Shown here: positions 16,265-25,413 of the stretch, one piece after another
Layout of the letters: every line of letters starts with the position of its first letter
Position numbering within the stretch: the first letter of the stretch is position 1
NCBI RefSeq assembly: GCF_022829385.1
Contig: NZ_JAKSXX010000129.1
Span: 1 to 53,557, forward strand
Direction: 5' to 3'
Origin: Methylobacterium sp. J-070
GTDB lineage: Bacteria > Pseudomonadota > Alphaproteobacteria > Rhizobiales > Beijerinckiaceae
DNA length: 53,557 nucleotides
Notes under the pieces: model-generated
Told to the model about the DNA's origin: nothing
Database searches by the model: none
The model's input: only the letters and a program-made list of their open reading frames with translations
Translations under genes and position numbers: made by a program

Positions 16265-18229
16265 TCAGGCGCGGGCGCGCCGCTGCGGGGCCGCCTCGGC
16301 TTCCGCGGGCGGGGCGGGCAGGGGGCTCACCGCCACGTAGACGAGGCCCGCCGCCTCGTAGGCGAGGCTGGCGGTGTTGCGCCCGGCCAGGCCCCGCAGC
16401 AGCAGCCGGGTGCCGAACCCGGTCCGCGACGGAGGCACCACGGGAGGGCCGCCGCGCTCGCGCCACGTGATCCGCAGGGTCTGGGCGTCCGGGCCGGTCT
16501 CCCGCGCCCAGGTCAGGACCGCCCGGCCGGCCGGAACCGAGAGGGCGCCGTGCTTGACCGCATTGGTGCACAGCTCGTGCAGGATCATCGTCAGCGCGAG
16601 CGCCCCCTCGGGCGGCAGCCGCAGGTCGGGCCCCTCCAGGGTGATGCGCGGCGCGTCGCCTCCGAATGCCGCGTCTCCAGCTGCCTCGACGCCAAGCGGC
16701 TCGCCCGCCACTGCCTCGCTCCGGAAGGGACGCAGGGCCTGATCGGCGATGCCGCGCAGGTCCGCGCTCGCCCAGCTCTCGCGGGTGAGGATGTCGTGGG
16801 CGCGCGACAGGGCGAGCAGCCGTGCCTCGAGGGCGTCGCGCCCGGCCGCGGCTCCGCCACCGAGATTCTTCAGGCTCTGCCCGGCCATCGACTGCACGGT
16901 GGCGAGGGTGTTCTTCACGCGATGATTGAGTTCGTCGATCAGGAGCCGGTGGGCCTGGCTGCGCCGGGCGAGCTCGTCGGCCGCCGCCGCCAGGGCGTCG
17001 GCGATCATCGTCCCCTCGCGCACGAGGGAGCGGGGGAGCGGCGGGACCGGCTGGTCGCGGCCCAGCGCCCCCGCGGCCCCGGCCAGCTCCCGCAGCGGGC
17101 GGGCGATCAGGCCGGCGAGCAGCCACGCGAGCAAGGCCGCCACGAGCGCCACCCCGCTGCCCGCCGCCAGGATGTTCCAGCGCAGGGCGGCCGCCGAGGC
17201 CAGGGCCCGGTCGGCCGACTGGCGCACCACCACCTGCCAGCCGAGGCCGGGATAGTCGCGGTAGCCGGCCGTGCGCGCCCGCGCGCTGAGATACACGGTG
17301 GTGCCGTCCGGCCAGGGGCCGACCCGGCTGATGCCCTGCGGATCGAGGGGGCGCCCGCCTGCCGGCGCGTCCCCGGGCAGGGGGGCGCCCTGCAGGACCG
17401 CTGGCCCGAGCAGGACGGCGCCGTCCCGGGACAGGATCAGGATCTCCGCCCCGGCGCGGTGGCCCCGGAGCGAGCCCTCGAGGGTGCGCGCCATGTCGCG
17501 CGCCCAGGTCCAGTCGAGATGGGCGGCGAGGACCCCGACGAGGCGCCCGTCCGCGTCCCGGACCGGGGCGGACACGTCGAGGAGGCGCAGGGGCTCGCGC
17601 GGGTCCGCCTCGCCCGGATCCGCGCCGCCGGGGATCGCTCCGCCGAGGATTCCCCGGCCGGGGGCCAACGCCGCCTGCAGGAGTCTGGCCGGATGCACGT
17701 CCCCCACGAAGGGCGCGGCGCGCGCCGCGCGGAAATAGTCCCGGCCGGAGACGTCCGCGCCCTCCAGCGCGCCGGTGCTGGTCACCACCACGCGCCCGTC
17801 CGGGTCGATCAGCCCGATGATCGAGTAGGCCGGGTAGGTCGCCTGCATCCGCTCCATCAGGGCGCGCTTGGCGGCCGCGCCGGCCCCGGGATCGCGCAGG
17901 CTGTCCGAGGCCGCGGCGATCTGGATGTCGCGCCAGCGCTCGAACATGCCGACGTCGAGGCTCCGCGCCATCTGCCCGGCGATCTCGGCGAGCTGGCCGC
18001 CGACCTCCGCCTCGAGCCGGCGGGACGCCTCGCGGCTCACCAGGGCGGCGAGCGCCAGGGTGGCCAGGATGCCGAGGGTGCCGAAACCCAGCGCCAGCAC
18101 GGCGCGCAGCGGCGGCGCCGACCGCCGGCCGCGCGGCCCGGCCCGGCCCGCGGGATCGGCCTGCGCGGCGGCCGAAGCGGATCCCGCAGCGGATCCCGAA
18201 GGCGTTTCCGAGGGCGCGACCGCCTGCAT
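16265..18229 (-). CDS. HWE-family sensor histidine kinase with extracellular sensor
   Basis: This 654-aa membrane kinase has a transmembrane segment at about 43-66, a large periplasmic dCache-like sensor (IIGLIDPDGRVVVTSTGALEGADVSGRDYFRAARAAPFVGDVH), a second membrane segment (ILAAGSGVALVAALLAWLLAGLIARPL) with HAMP, then the HWE/HisKA_2 phosphoacceptor LLIDELNHRVKNTLATVQSMAGQSL and ATPase motifs LILHELCTNAVKHGALS and RTGFGTRLLLRGL. HWE kinases often feed the general stress response in alphaproteobacteria. No response regulator is adjacent, so it is an orphan. Confidence 0.92.
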   Translation of the reverse strand: MQAVAPSETPSGSAAGSASAAAQADPAGRAGPRGRRSAPPLRAVLALGFGTLGILATLALAALVSREASRRLEAEVGGQLAEIAGQMARSLDVGMFERWRDIQIAAASDSLRDPGAGAAAKRALMERMQATYPAYSIIGLIDPDGRVVVTSTGALEGADVSGRDYFRAARAAPFVGDVHPARLLQAALAPGRGILGGAIPGGADPGEADPREPLRLLDVSAPVRDADGRLVGVLAAHLDWTWARDMARTLEGSLRGHRAGAEILILSRDGAVLLGPAVLQGAPLPGDAPAGGRPLDPQGISRVGPWPDGTTVYLSARARTAGYRDYPGLGWQVVVRQSADRALASAAALRWNILAAGSGVALVAALLAWLLAGLIARPLRELAGAAGALGRDQPVPPLPRSLVREGTMIADALAAAADELARRSQAHRLLIDELNHRVKNTLATVQSMAGQSLKNLGGGAAAGRDALEARLLALSRAHDILTRESWASADLRGIADQALRPFRSEAVAGEPLGVEAAGDAAFGGDAPRITLEGPDLRLPPEGALALTMILHELCTNAVKHGALSVPAGRAVLTWARETGPDAQTLRITWRERGGPPVVPPSRTGFGTRLLLRGLAGRNTASLAYEAAGLVYVAVSPLPAPPAEAEAAPQRRARA

Positions 18230-18419
18230 CCGATCTCCCGCGGATCCGGGCCGCCTCCGCCGAAGGAGATCGCGCCCGCCGAGCCTTCTAGGGGCTGCTT
18301 CCCAGGGCTCCTACTCAGCACGCGCCAGGGGCCTCAGCAAGACAGTATCGGCCTCCGGCGACGCGCTATTACTATCGAGAGTTGCAAATATGCACCCGAT
18401 CGCCCCGACACCGGCGGCG

Positions 18420-18728
18420 TCAGAAGCCCGGCCAGGCCCCCGGGACCGTGCCGCCGTAGCCCCAGCCGGTGAAGGGCGGCGCCGCCACCCGCTCCCGCGT
18501 GGCCGGGGGCAGCGCCAGGGCGAGGGGCCGCGGCGCCTGCCAGATCCGCCAGTCCCGCTGCGCGCGCGCGGCCATGCGGGACAGCGTCAGGTCCATGTCG
18601 GATCCGGCCGGCGGGTGATGCCGCCCGGGATGGGGCCGTGATTCCGGCCGGGCCGCCGCCGGGGCGATCGCCATCAGCACGACGGGGAGGATCAGGGCCG
18701 CGGGGAGCGGCTTGGGGCCGGCACGCAT
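18420..18728 (-). CDS. Small secreted hypothetical protein
   Basis: This 102-aa product starts with a probable signal peptide (LPAALILPVVLMAIAPAAA) followed by a short basic, proline-rich body ending in PPFTGWGYGGTVPGAWPGF. No family was recognised. It lies upstream of the kinase gene on the same strand, with an AT-richer promoter-like stretch at 18350-18395 between them. Confidence 0.5.
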   Translation of the reverse strand: MRAGPKPLPAALILPVVLMAIAPAAARPESRPHPGRHHPPAGSDMDLTLSRMAARAQRDWRIWQAPRPLALALPPATRERVAAPPFTGWGYGGTVPGAWPGF

Positions 18729-18926
18729 GGTTCGGGCTCGATGGGGAGGGCCTGCACGAGGTCGGTCGACGGGAGCTACGCCGGGGACGCACGACCGGTT
18801 CCGGGGACACCGCGCCCGCCGAGGGAGGCCGAGGCCAGCGCGGCGTTCCCGGGATCCTCAGACCGCCGAAAACCCCGTAGAAGGCCGGACGCCCACCCCC
18901 GGAGGCGACGCGAGCGCGAGCGGCCC

Positions 18927-20141
18927 ATGTCAGAATCCGAACGATCGGCGCCGGTCCCGCGCGCCGCCCCGCCGTCCGCCGCCGCCCCCGATCCGGTGGC
19001 GCTGCTGGAGACGCTCGTCGCCTTCGACACGGTGAGCGCCCGCTCGAACCTGCCGCTGATCGACTGGGCGGAGGCCTACTGCCGGGGCCACGGCGCCGCG
19101 GTGGAGCGCGTGCCGGATCCGACCGGCCGGAAGGCGGCCCTGCTGGTCAGCATCGGCCCGTTCGAGAGCCGCCCCGGCTACGTGCTCTCCGGCCACAGCG
19201 ACGTGGTGCCCGCCGAGGGCCAGCCCTGGTCGTCGGACCCGTTCAGCCTGCGGGAGGCGGAGGGCCGGCTCTACGGGCGCGGCACCTCCGACATGAAGGG
19301 GTTTCTGGCGGTCTGCCTCGCGCTCCTGCCGGAGATGGTCGCGGCGGAACTCGCCACCCCGATCCACCTCGCGATCTCGTACGACGAGGAGATCGGCTGC
19401 CTCGGGGTGCGGCCGCTGATCGCCCGGATGCTGGAGCGCGGCCCGCGCCCGCTGGGCTGCTTCGTGGGCGAGCCCACCGGGATGGCGGTGGTGGTCGGCC
19501 ACAAGGGCAAGTCGGCCGCCCGCCTCACCTTCCGCGGCAAGGCGAGCCACTCGGCGCTGGCGCCCCAGGGCGTCAACGCGGTGGAATACGCCGCCCGCTT
19601 CATCGAGCACGTCCGGCTGTCCGCGGAGGCGCTCGCCCGGGACGGCGCCCGCGACCCGCTCTACGACGTACCCCATACCACCGGCCTGTCGAGCGTGGTC
19701 CGGGGCGGCACGGCGCTCAACATCGTGCCGGATGCCTGCAGCGTGGAATTCGAGTACCGGGCGATCGGCGCCGACGATGCCGGGGCGCTGGCCGCCGCGG
19801 CGATCGCCTACGCCACCGGGACGCTGGCCCCGCTGATGCGAGCGGGGGATCCCGCCTGCGGCGTCGCGGTCGAGCCGATGATCGACTATCCGGGCCTCGA
19901 CACCGACCCGGACGCGCCGGTCGTCACCCTGGCCAAGCGGCTCGCCGGCCGCAACGGCCACGCCAAGGTCTCGTACGGCACGGAGGGGGGCCTGTTCGAG
20001 CGGCTCGGCGGCGTGCCGGCCGTGGTGATCGGCCCCGGCTCCATCGCCCGCGCCCACAGGGCCGACGAGTACGTGACCCGGGACGAGCTCCAGGCCTGCG
20101 CGGGGTTCGTGCGGCGGCTGATCGGCGATTGTCGGAGCTGA
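18927..20141 (+). CDS. argE: Acetylornithine deacetylase
   Basis: This 404-aa M20-family metallohydrolase releases acetate from N-acetylornithine in arginine synthesis. Metal and catalytic motifs are present: GYVLSGHSDVVPAEGQPWSSDPF (His and Asp), GRGTSDMKGFLA (bridging Asp), SYDEEIGCLG (catalytic Glu-Glu) and a C-terminal His in GSIARAHRADEYV. The dimerisation domain contains GKASHSALAPQGVNAVEYAA. The start at 18927 was chosen where similarity to the family begins. Related M20 enzymes (DapE) are less likely from the motif wording. Confidence 0.88.
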   Translation: MSESERSAPVPRAAPPSAAAPDPVALLETLVAFDTVSARSNLPLIDWAEAYCRGHGAAVERVPDPTGRKAALLVSIGPFESRPGYVLSGHSDVVPAEGQPWSSDPFSLREAEGRLYGRGTSDMKGFLAVCLALLPEMVAAELATPIHLAISYDEEIGCLGVRPLIARMLERGPRPLGCFVGEPTGMAVVVGHKGKSAARLTFRGKASHSALAPQGVNAVEYAARFIEHVRLSAEALARDGARDPLYDVPHTTGLSSVVRGGTALNIVPDACSVEFEYRAIGADDAGALAAAAIAYATGTLAPLMRAGDPACGVAVEPMIDYPGLDTDPDAPVVTLAKRLAGRNGHAKVSYGTEGGLFERLGGVPAVVIGPGSIARAHRADEYVTRDELQACAGFVRRLIGDCRS

Positions 20142-20309
20142 GGACAGGTCCCGGTCTCGCAAGGGCGAGACCTGTCGCGGGTGCGGGGCGCGGAGCCCTG
20201 CGACCGGGCGGATGACCCCGGCCCTCTGCAGACCCGTATGTCCGCGGGCGGCGTCCTGCCCTAAGTGACTCCCGGGCCGCCGGGGCCGGGTCGGGAGTCC
20301 GTTCAGCGC

Positions 20310-20783
20310 ATGGCCAACCTCAGCGTCGCGATCGCGTTCGGCGTCCGCCTGCTCCTCGTGCTGCTGTTCCTGCCGTTCAGCGCCCTCGACAAGCTCCTGA
20401 ACTTCAGGGGGGCGGTCGGGCAGGCCCGGGAGGCCGTGCACGCCACCCTTCCCGCCGTGGCGCTGATCCTGATCGGGCTCGGCGTCGAGATCGGGATGTC
20501 GCTCTGCGTCCTGACCGGCACCGCCGACCGGGCCGCCGCCTTCGTGCTGGCCGGCTATTGCGGGGTGACGGCGCTCCTGTGGAAGCAGTTCTGGGCGCCG
20601 GGGGACTTCTGGGCCGGCGGCCAGGGCCGCGCGCTGTTCTGGGATTTCCTGAAGAACTTCGCGCTGGCCGGGGGCTTCCTGCTGATCACCTTCGGGACGG
20701 GCGCCGGGACGGTCCAGGACGTCTTCGCCGACCCGCTCGGCTCGTCCCACCCCTACACGGTCCAGGACCGGGGCCGGCCTTAG
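20310..20783 (+). CDS. DoxX-family integral membrane protein
   Basis: This 157-aa protein has four predicted transmembrane helices (IAFGVRLLLVLLFLPFSALDKLL, VALILIGLGVEIGMSLCVL, AAFVLAGYCGVTALLW and FLKNFALAGGFLLITFG). It carries DoxX family features such as FSALDKLLNF and FWDFLKNFALAGGFLLI. DoxX proteins are linked to redox and oxidative-stress functions, but the substrate is unknown. It follows argE on the same strand by 168 bp. Confidence 0.8.
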   Translation: MANLSVAIAFGVRLLLVLLFLPFSALDKLLNFRGAVGQAREAVHATLPAVALILIGLGVEIGMSLCVLTGTADRAAAFVLAGYCGVTALLWKQFWAPGDFWAGGQGRALFWDFLKNFALAGGFLLITFGTGAGTVQDVFADPLGSSHPYTVQDRGRP

Positions 20784-20868
20784 GGCGCCGGTCCCGGCCC
20801 GGGACGGTCCCGACCCGAGGCGGTCCGGGACCCGTCGCCGGTGCGGGGCTGGGCCGAGCCCCGCCGCC

Positions 20869-21474
20869 TCACGCCTTCGGCGTGGTGGCGACCATGGCGG
20901 GCCGCCCCTCGAACACCGCGTACCAGGCGGCGGTGGCGGGGCGCCCCTCGCGCCAGGCGAGGTCGGGGAAGCGCAGGTCGAGGTAGCCGAGCGCGCAGGC
21001 CATCGCGACGGTGCCGATATCGAGCGCCGGCATGTCGGCGACCAGGGTTTCGAACCGGTCCAGCGCCGATCCGATCTTGCCGACCTGGCCGGCCTCCCAG
21101 GCGTCCCAGCGCCTGTCCTCCGGGCGCAGCACGCGCTCGTAGCGGGTGAGCAGCGCCGCATCGAGCAGGCCGTCGGCGAGCGCCTGCCGGGTCAGCGCGT
21201 CCCAGCGGGCGGCGCCCTCCGGGAACAGGCGCGGGCCGGCCGAGAGGCCGTCGAGATACTCGCAGATCACCCGGCTGTCGTAGAGCGCGGTCCCGTCCTC
21301 CAGCACCAGCGCGGGGATCTTGCCCAGCGGGTTGTGGGCGGCGACCTCCGGGGAGGGTCCGGTCGGGGAAGCGCCGGCGGCGGTGACGGCGATCCGGTCG
21401 ATCAGCCCGGTCTCGTGGGCGAGGACCAGCACCTTGCGGGCGTAGGGGGATGCGGGGGAGTAGAAGAGCTTCAT
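20869..21474 (-). CDS. Glutathione S-transferase family protein
   Basis: This 201-aa protein has the thioredoxin-like N-terminal domain (MKLFYSPASPYARKVLVLAHE, with SPYARK at the catalytic turn), the glutathione-binding NPLGKIPALVLEDGTALYDSRVICEYLD, and an all-helical C-terminal domain. The catalytic residue could be Ser7, as in YfcF/YibF-like GSTs. The start at 21474 gives a standard N-terminus. The substrate is unknown. Confidence 0.9.
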   Translation of the reverse strand: MKLFYSPASPYARKVLVLAHETGLIDRIAVTAAGASPTGPSPEVAAHNPLGKIPALVLEDGTALYDSRVICEYLDGLSAGPRLFPEGAARWDALTRQALADGLLDAALLTRYERVLRPEDRRWDAWEAGQVGKIGSALDRFETLVADMPALDIGTVAMACALGYLDLRFPDLAWREGRPATAAWYAVFEGRPAMVATTPKA

Positions 21475-21559
21475 CGGACCGTCCCGGTTGGTCGTGGCGC
21501 CGGGACCTTGCACCGATGCCGCGCCGAATCCAGCCCCGGGGCGGCGCGCCGCCGGACGG

Positions 21560-21799
21560 TCAGGTCTTCCGCGTCATCCCGGACCCGGCATGCACCGCCC
21601 GGGCCCGGCGCCCGCCCGCCTGCCGGGCGCGCCAGGCGAGGATGGTGGTGGCGATCCGGTCCAGGAGCAGCATGCACAGGCTGCCGACGATCGCCAGCAC
21701 GCAGACCGCACCGATCAGCACGCCCCAGATGCCGGGGGCCGGGATGATCATCAGGCACATCAGGCCGAAGACGGCCGCGCCGGGTATCCACTTCGCCAT
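21560..21799 (-). CDS. Small membrane protein
   Basis: This 79-aa protein has two adjacent hydrophobic helices (GAAVFGLMCLMIIPAPGIWGVLIGAVCVLAIVGSLCMLLL, about 6-45) and a basic tail. No family was recognised. Its start at 21799 follows an AT-rich leader. Confidence 0.55.
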   Translation of the reverse strand: MAKWIPGAAVFGLMCLMIIPAPGIWGVLIGAVCVLAIVGSLCMLLLDRIATTILAWRARQAGGRRARAVHAGSGMTRKT

Positions 21800-21888
21800 C
21801 GCGCAGCCTGCCTGCAACCGAGAGAGCCTCGTCGCCGCAGAGACTGTACCCGGAGTCTTAATTTGATCTCCCGATCACACTCGATTCG

Positions 21889-21905
21889 CAGAGATTTGAT
21901 CTCTG
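21889..21905. promoter_or_regulatory. Perfect 7-bp inverted repeat in an AT-rich intergenic patch
   Basis: CAGAGAT, three bases, then ATCTCTG lies about 90 bp upstream of the small membrane protein gene. It could be an operator or a weak hairpin. Surrounding bases 21850-21945 are much less GC-rich than the rest of the host DNA. Confidence 0.3.
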
Positions 21906-22029
21906 AAGAGAAAAACGGGCATTTATAGTGTTATGACCGGTAAATACCCGGCGACGGGTGGATCGCCGCTCGGGTCGGAACTGCCGGCACCGGCTCGCAG
22001 CGAGGCCCGCGGACCTCGCGGGTCCGGCC

Positions 22030-22365
22030 CTAACCGGCCGGCGGCAGGGTCCGGCCTTCGCTGACGAGATGGTAGAAGCGGCCCTCGAACATCTCCATGA
22101 CCGCCACGGTGGCGGCGTGCGATTCCGGACGGATCGGGGAGGCGAGGCAGGCGTCCAGCGCCGCCTGATCGGGGAAATCCATCTCCAGGATCATGGCGAT
22201 CGGCCGCGCGTCCGCGTCGCCGGCGACGCAGCGCTGCACCCGCACCGCGGTGACGCCCGGGAACCGCCGCCAGAACGGCTCCAGCTCGTCCTGCACCCGG
22301 CGGAAGAACGCCGCCTCCTGGCCGTCGCGCACCCGGCCCTCGTAGATCGCGGTCCTGGTCAGCAT
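22030..22365 (-). CDS. Small dimeric alpha/beta-barrel-like protein
   Basis: This 111-aa protein (TAIYEGRVRDGQEAAFFRRVQDELEPFWRRFPGVTAVRVQRC ... IAMILEMDFPDQAALDACLASPIRPESHAATVAVMEMFEGRFYHLV) has the size and beta-alpha-beta-beta pattern of EthD/antibiotic-monooxygenase-like ferredoxin-fold proteins. The function is unknown. It is divergent from the glycine riboswitch operon. Confidence 0.6.
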   Translation of the reverse strand: MLTRTAIYEGRVRDGQEAAFFRRVQDELEPFWRRFPGVTAVRVQRCVAGDADARPIAMILEMDFPDQAALDACLASPIRPESHAATVAVMEMFEGRFYHLVSEGRTLPPAG

Positions 22366-22528
22366 CGGCGGCGTCTCCACGGCACCTCCCGTCAACGGTC
22401 GGAGACCGGGATCGCTCCCGCCGGGTGACAGCGGGACCGCGCTGTCCCTGCAACGGGCAGGATGGCGGAAATCCGGGCTTCACCGGCGCGGCCGAATCAG
22501 CGTACCCAGGGGACAGCCCATCGCGACG

Positions 22529-22750
22529 ATGCGGGAGAGACCGGGATCTTCCCACCAGAGGGGGACCCGGCGCCGACGGAGCAACCGCCCCGGAAACTCT
22601 CAGGCACCGGAACCGTGTCGTCAGGGCGATCTGGAGAGTGGTGCAGCGGGTTCGAGCCCGTGGGCATCCGCCGAAGGGGACGTCCGCCAAACGCCTTGCC
22701 AGGGCGGGCCGCGGATCAAGCTCTCAGGCACCGAGACAGATGGGGCGCGC
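22529..22750 (+). promoter_or_regulatory. Tandem glycine riboswitch (two gcvT-type aptamers)
   Basis: Two consecutive glycine aptamers are visible. The first starts at GCGGGAGAGACC (22531) with GCCGACGGAGCAACC (22573 on) and CTCTCAGGC at 22597-22605. A linker with CTGGAGAGTG follows. The second has GCCGAAGGGGACG (about 22670) and CTCTCAGGC at 22731-22739. These are the conserved glycine-riboswitch blocks. It sits 56 bp upstream of the DadA-like gene, so glycine should control the operon, normally by switching it on. Confidence 0.9.
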
Positions 22751-22805
22751 ACCGGCCGGCCGCACAGCCGGTCCCATCGCGTCCAAACGTCTCGGAGTCT
22801 GCATC

Positions 22806-24080
22806 ATGACCCACATCGCCGTCATCGGCGCCGGCATCACCGGCGTGACCACCGCCTATGCGCTCGCCCAGCGCGGCTACCGCGTCACCGTCCTCGACCG
22901 GCAGCGCTACGCCGCCATGGAGACCTCCTTCGCCAACGGCGGCCAGCTCTCGGCCTGCAACGCCGAGGTCTGGAACAAGCTCTCCACGGTGCTCCACGGC
23001 GTCCAGTGGATGCTGCGCCGCGACGCGCCGCTGCTGATGAATCCGGCCCCGTCCTGGCACAAGCTGTCCTGGATGGCGGAGTTCATGCGCGAGATCGCCC
23101 ATTACCGCCGGAACACCGTCGAGACCGTGCGGCTGGCGCTCAAGGCGCGCACCGCCCTGTTCGCCATGGCGGAGGCCGAGGGGATCGACTTCGACCTGAA
23201 GACCCGCGGCATCCTGCACTTCTACCGGGACCGGGCGGGCTTCGAGAAGGCGCACGCGGTCAACGCCCTGCTGCGGGAGGGCGGGCTCGAGCGCTACGCC
23301 GTCACCCCGGAGGAGATCCGCGCCATCGAGCCGACGCTGGCCGGATCCTACCAGGGCGGCTTCTACACGCCCTCGGACGCCACCGGCGACATCCACAAGT
23401 TCACCCGGGGCCTCGCGGCCGCCTGCCTCCGCAAGGGCGTCCGCTTCGTCCAGGACGCCGTGGTCGAGACGGTCGCGCCGGGGGAGGGGATCTACGCCAT
23501 CGGCTGGCGGCCGGCCGACCGCCAGGCCGGCCATTCCGCCGGGGCACAGCAGGTCCTGCGCGCCGACGCCGTCGTGATCTGCGCAGGCTGCGCCAGCCGG
23601 CGCTTCGCCGCGATGCTCGGGGACCGGGTCAACGTCTACCCGGTGAAGGGCTACTCGATCACCGTGAACCTGCTGACCCCGGAGGCGCAGCGGGCGGCCC
23701 CGGAGGTGAGCATCCTCGACGAGGCGGCCAAGATCGTCACCAGCCGGCTCGGCGACGAACGCCTGCGGGTCGCCGGCACCGCCGAGTTCAACGGCTTCAA
23801 CCGCGACATCCGCCACGACCGGATCCAGCCGCTGGTCGACTGGACCCGGGAGCAGTTCCCGCTGGTCGACACCGACCGGGTCGTGGCCTGGAGCGGCCTG
23901 CGCCCGATGCTGCCGAACATGCTGCCCAAGGTCGGCCGGGGCCGCCGGCCGGGGATCTTCTACAACACCGGCCACGGCCATCTCGGCTGGACCCTGTCGG
24001 GCGCCACCGCCGAGCTCGTCGCCGGGGCGATCGCCGCCGAGCACGCGCCGGAGCGGACGGTCCTGCCGCTCGCGGCCTGA
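22806..24080 (+). CDS. DadA-type FAD-dependent D-amino acid (possibly glycine) dehydrogenase
   Basis: This 424-aa DAO-family flavoprotein starts with the FAD-binding fold HIAVIGAGITGVTTAYALAQRGYRVTVLDRQ, then SFANGGQLSACNAEVW, typical of DadA. The C-terminus has the second dinucleotide motif YNTGHGHLGWTLSGATAELVAG. DadA enzymes oxidise D-amino acids to 2-oxoacids and ammonia and pass electrons to the respiratory chain. Being first behind a glycine riboswitch, it may oxidise glycine to glyoxylate (inference). The start follows the riboswitch; upstream in-frame sequence is the aptamer. Confidence 0.85.
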   Translation: MTHIAVIGAGITGVTTAYALAQRGYRVTVLDRQRYAAMETSFANGGQLSACNAEVWNKLSTVLHGVQWMLRRDAPLLMNPAPSWHKLSWMAEFMREIAHYRRNTVETVRLALKARTALFAMAEAEGIDFDLKTRGILHFYRDRAGFEKAHAVNALLREGGLERYAVTPEEIRAIEPTLAGSYQGGFYTPSDATGDIHKFTRGLAAACLRKGVRFVQDAVVETVAPGEGIYAIGWRPADRQAGHSAGAQQVLRADAVVICAGCASRRFAAMLGDRVNVYPVKGYSITVNLLTPEAQRAAPEVSILDEAAKIVTSRLGDERLRVAGTAEFNGFNRDIRHDRIQPLVDWTREQFPLVDTDRVVAWSGLRPMLPNMLPKVGRGRRPGIFYNTGHGHLGWTLSGATAELVAGAIAAEHAPERTVLPLAA

Positions 24081-24120
24081 ATCCCGGGCTTCCGAAGGGC
24101 TTGCAGCCCTTTGGCGGGTG

Positions 24121-24186
24121 GTCAGGGCAGGGCCCTGACGAACATCGCGGCGCGCCGTCCCATCTCCCAGAAGGGAGGCGCGCCGC
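24121..24186 (+). terminator. Two hairpins between the first and second operon genes
   Basis: An 8-bp stem (24121-24128 with 24132-24139) and a 10-bp stem (24147-24156 with 24177-24186) follow each other. No strong U-run follows the second before the AT-rich patch at 24190-24210, so this may be an attenuator or mRNA-stability element, with a possible internal promoter after it. Confidence 0.4.
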
Positions 24187-24237
24187 CTGAGATTATTTTG
24201 TATTCTCTTTCCGAGCCGCCCCGGAAACCGAGCCGCG

Positions 24238-25377
24238 ATGCGCATGCCCCCCGCCTATCTCGACCCCGCCACCGGGGCGACCTACCCGATCGAGACGCCG
24301 CGCTGGCGCTCCGAGACGGGCGGTCCGCTGATGATCACCGACCTGCCGGGGATCGGCCGGACTGAGATCGACACGGGTCGGCGCTCCCTCTGGCGCTACG
24401 CGGCGGCGCTGCCGGTGGCGGTGGCCGATCCGGTCTCGCTCGGGGAGGGCTGCACCCCGCTGGTGCGCCGGCCCTGGCGGGGCGGCGACGCCCGTTTCAA
24501 GCTCGAATGGTTCGCCCCCTCCGGCAGCTTCAAGGATCGCGGCGCGTCCGTGATGCTGTCGATCCTGCGCCAGCAGGGGATCGACGCGGTGCTGGAGGAT
24601 TCCTCCGGCAATGGCGGTGCCGCGGTGGCGACCTACGCGGCAGCGGCCGGGATGCGCGCCAGGATCCTGGTCCCGGCCTCGACCTCGCCGGCCAAGACCG
24701 TGCAGATGCGGGCCGCCGGCGCCGAGGTCGAGCTGGTCCCCGGCACCCGCCAGGACACCGCCGACGCCGCCGTCCGGCAGGCGGATTCGATCTTCTACGC
24801 CAGCCACAACTGGCAGGCGCATTTCCTCCAGGGCACCAAGACGCTCGCCTACGAGTTGTGGGAGGACCTGGGCTTCCGGGCGCCCGACGCCGTCATCATC
24901 CCCTGCGGCGCCGGCAGCAACGTGCTCGGCTGCGACATCGGCTTCTCGGAGCTGCTGCGCCGGGGGGAGATCGCGCGCCTGCCCCGCCTCTACGCGGTCC
25001 AGCCGGCCCATTGCGCCCCCCTGCATGCGGGTTTCCAGGCCGGCGCGGAGGATTTCGTGCCGGTCACCCCGCACCCGACCCTGGCCGAGGGCGCGTCGAT
25101 CGCCCAGCCCGTCCGGGGCCGGGCGGTGCTGGCGGCGCTGCGCCGGTCCGGCGGCGGCACCGTGGCGGTCTCCGAGGCGGCGATCGAGGCGGCCCTGATG
25201 GAACTCGCCCGGTCGGGCCTCTACGTCGAGCCGACCTGCGCGATGGCGGCGGCCGCGCTCACCGACCTCACCGCCCGCGGCGCGATCCGGCCCGACGAGA
25301 CCACCGTGGTGGTGCTCACCGGCACCGGCATCAAGGCGACGCCGCGCATCGCCGAGCTTCTGGGCCTCGCCCCGTGA
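24238..25377 (+). CDS. PLP fold-II lyase, threonine-synthase-like
   Basis: This 379-aa fold-type II PLP enzyme binds the cofactor through Lys99 in APSGSFKDRGASVM and holds the phosphate with the glycine loop of PCGAGSNVLG. SSGNGGAAVATYAA is the substrate-carboxylate loop. The overall pattern (LGEGCTPLV, FKLEWFAPSGSFKDRG) is threonine-synthase-like. The neighbours argue against threonine synthesis and suggest a dehydratase or lyase, possibly acting on beta-hydroxyaspartate where BhcB would act in the known cycle. That substrate is inference. Only 36 bp separate it from the aldolase gene. Confidence 0.75.
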   Translation: MRMPPAYLDPATGATYPIETPRWRSETGGPLMITDLPGIGRTEIDTGRRSLWRYAAALPVAVADPVSLGEGCTPLVRRPWRGGDARFKLEWFAPSGSFKDRGASVMLSILRQQGIDAVLEDSSGNGGAAVATYAAAAGMRARILVPASTSPAKTVQMRAAGAEVELVPGTRQDTADAAVRQADSIFYASHNWQAHFLQGTKTLAYELWEDLGFRAPDAVIIPCGAGSNVLGCDIGFSELLRRGEIARLPRLYAVQPAHCAPLHAGFQAGAEDFVPVTPHPTLAEGASIAQPVRGRAVLAALRRSGGGTVAVSEAAIEAALMELARSGLYVEPTCAMAAAALTDLTARGAIRPDETTVVVLTGTGIKATPRIAELLGLAP

Positions 25378-25413
25378 CCCGGACCCGCTGACCCAACCCC
25401 GAGGAGACGCCCC

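Noticed and set aside
22425..22805. N-terminal extension of the DadA-like protein
   Set aside because: It translates the glycine riboswitch; the FAD fold starts at 22806.
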